From: Amyloporia xantha
Lineage: Eukaryota > Basidiomycota > Agaricomycetes > Polyporales > Adustoporiaceae
NCBI GenBank assembly: GCA_036971615.1
Contig: JAYKKR010000050.1
Coordinates: 62,001 to 126,000, forward strand
Reading direction: 5' to 3'
Length of the DNA: 64,000 bases
Shown here: piece by piece, positions 62,501-64,000 of the stretch
Layout: every line of letters begins with the position of its first letter
Position numbering within the stretch: position 1 is the stretch's first letter
Translations under genes and position numbers: made by a program
Notes under the pieces: model-generated
What the model saw: the letters and a program-made list of their open reading frames with translations, nothing else
Told to the model about the DNA's origin: nothing
Database searches by the model: none

Positions 62501-64000
62501 CTACCCGAGATTCCTCGTGATTCGCAGAGTCAGCGCTCGACCACGCCTCGACCGGAGCCCACATCTTCTACAAGGGTAACTACTCCTGATATTTCTCCCC
62601 TCAGGGCTGGCTCTCTTTCTCGGCATACATCCGAGCGACGCCCCATAGGTCCTCGGACACCTTCGCCATTACCACCTTCTAGGAGTCCATATATGTTCCC
62701 AGTCGGTGATAGCACCTCCGTGGATGCCGATCTGACATTAGAAGCGACTCTGGTGAACTTCACGCAGCCTCCGATGACGCCTATCCGGTCCCCCTTTCCT
62801 CGTAGTAAGCGCCAGCCGTTCGAGCCAACTGGGAATTTGGAGGCTACACCGAAGGCTGCTGTGGAGGCACCTAAAGTATCTGGAAGTGTGGAGCCATTGT
62901 CTATCAAGAAGAAATCGTCAGTACGGACTAATGCAAGTACATCCCCGTCTCAGACCAGGAAAATGCATAGTATTAGTCTCGGCTCGCCAAGAAGTAAGGT
63001 GACATCGCAGAACGGTTCCCCTCGTAGAACATCGACCCAGACCAAGAGCTCGCGTATATCAGGCCCTCAAGCTACTACTGCTACGGATGAAGATGCCTTA
63101 CGTCTAGTCAGGCTTGTCGAGACTACCAAAGAGGATGTGCGTCTCATCGGCCTACTCCTGAGCCAGATAACTGAATGTCTGATCTTTCCAGATGGAATCG
63201 TCTCACCGTGCGGTAAAGCGTATCCGCCTAGAAACGGACAAGCTGCGCTCGGCGGTCTCAAGTATCAACTTTTCTGAGGAGCCCGAGCGTCCAGCGTCAC
63301 CGTTCAAAGGCTTTCGAACTCCTACACGGACTGTTGCGCCTATGGTATCGTTTCTTCTTCCTACTTTACCTTGTGCCGGGGCTGACTGTGTTTATTTCCA
63401 GACCAAAGAAGCACAGGCTCGGTTGGACGAAATGCGGCAGCTCATCCAAAAGCGGAACGGTGACAGCACTCCTCGTACTCGAACGCAGAGTGTCTTAAGT
63501 CCTGTGGGGAGCTCCTCGTCACTACAGCGTGTTTCAGAGACTCCTCCAAGGGTTAATGAAGTCTCACGGTCCATTGACAATCTCGTCGATGAGGCAGACG
63601 ATGATTTGACGAAGGCGATACAGAACCAAGAAGCCCTCCAATCCGGGTTGCAGACAATGGTCACACAGTTTAAAGAGGTGAACATGTTTTTGTTGATGGC
63701 TGTACGGCTGACAGTTCTGACATTGGGCACCCGTAGCAATCATCCGAGCTTGACAAATCCAAGGCTGATCTACAGAGTGCCAAACGCCAGTGTGAGCTAG
63801 TGAAAAGCCTCCTCGCCGATTGCACGGCGGAAAAGGAGATCTTATACGAGGTGAGCTTCGCAGATACCTTTCACTTGTTAGAGGAACCGAAGCTTGGGAG
63901 TAGGCGTTCAATGAAGAACTGGATGGTATGTTCAACGATGCCAGTCTCCCGGAGGAAGAGGCATGGGTGGCCATGTCTAAGGATCTGAGAAAAACCAAGG
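59582..64000 (+). CDS. Rho guanine nucleotide exchange factor (DH domain), 3' end outside window
   Basis: Dbl-homology Rho GEF that activates Rho/Cdc42-type GTPases at the cortex. Visible exons are 59582-59744, 59834-59937, 59993-60403, 60454-61051, 61105-61415, 61472-61676, 61724-62404, 62457-63136, 63192-63344, 63402-63677, 63737-63850 and 63904 to the edge, about 1264 aa so far. The DH domain covers about residues 103-300 (VVKELVATERSYVNRLRTL, KNRVGLRELLMEPVQRIPRY). A PH-like region follows (LHCTLFLFDDKLMIVKR, DIHMYLEDPP, TYFNVYTRTAFLQ). Next comes a long Ser/Thr/Arg-rich disordered part, then coiled coil (IRLETDKLRSAVSSIN, LDKSKADLQSAKRQCELVK). The ATG at 59582 has no in-frame alternative upstream. 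Which GTPase it serves cannot be told. Confidence 0.9.

Overview
The window is nuclear DNA from a filamentous fungus, almost certainly a basidiomycete of the Agaricomycetes. The evidence is that nearly every gene is cut by many short GT-AG introns of about 45-85 nt, genes lie on both strands without operons, and the proteins are eukaryotic housekeeping types. An expanded tandem P450 family and a WW-like membrane protein family typical of mushroom-forming fungi also occur. I rebuilt exon structures by hand from splice signals and frame continuity. For most genes the summed exon length is a multiple of three, which is strong internal support.

Layout. 0-3.5 kb: eIF3d (minus, 3' end outside the window) and an Ist3/RBMX2-type spliceosomal protein, divergent from a 148-bp spacer. 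3.5-6.3 kb: gene-poor. 6.3-8.1 kb: a secreted or membrane-anchored parallel beta-helix protein. 8.8-15 kb: poly(A) polymerase and mitochondrial GatB (divergent), then a DsbA-like thioredoxin-fold protein (convergent with GatB). 15.5-17.5 kb: a WW-like multi-pass membrane protein, followed by a GC-rich orphan ORF. 18.4-24.7 kb: a complete KDM5/JARID1-type histone demethylase. 25.9 kb: intron-containing tRNA-Arg(UCU). 26.9-27.9 kb: a 14-3-3 gene with an apparent 2-nt loss. 28.6-30.8 kb: secreted S28 serine peptidase. 31.6 kb: small two-TM protein. 32.4-41.3 kb: three tandem cytochrome P450 genes with the same 17-exon plan.

41.9-50.6 kb: an unrecognised 180-aa protein, a 973-aa coiled-coil/disordered protein, COQ10, a decayed gene relic, and a six-knuckle CCHC protein (Gis2/CNBP type). 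50.6-53.7 kb: a gene-poor stretch carrying a 676-bp TA-flanked foldback element with about 200-bp inverted arms. 53.7-64 kb (all plus): an ARO8-type aminotransferase, a Reb1/TTF1-type Myb DNA-binding protein, and a DH-domain Rho GEF that runs off the right edge.

Most genes are unrelated housekeeping functions: translation initiation, splicing, polyadenylation, mitochondrial tRNA-Gln formation, coenzyme Q, chromatin and rDNA termination. The accessory part is the P450 array, the secreted peptidase and the beta-helix protein. The most notable signals are gene-structural. All three P450s carry an 8-nt microexon encoding His-Glu of the I-helix motif. GC-AG introns vary between the paralogs, and one copy has a displaced acceptor. 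The 14-3-3 gene carries a frameshift, and the foldback transposon looks young.
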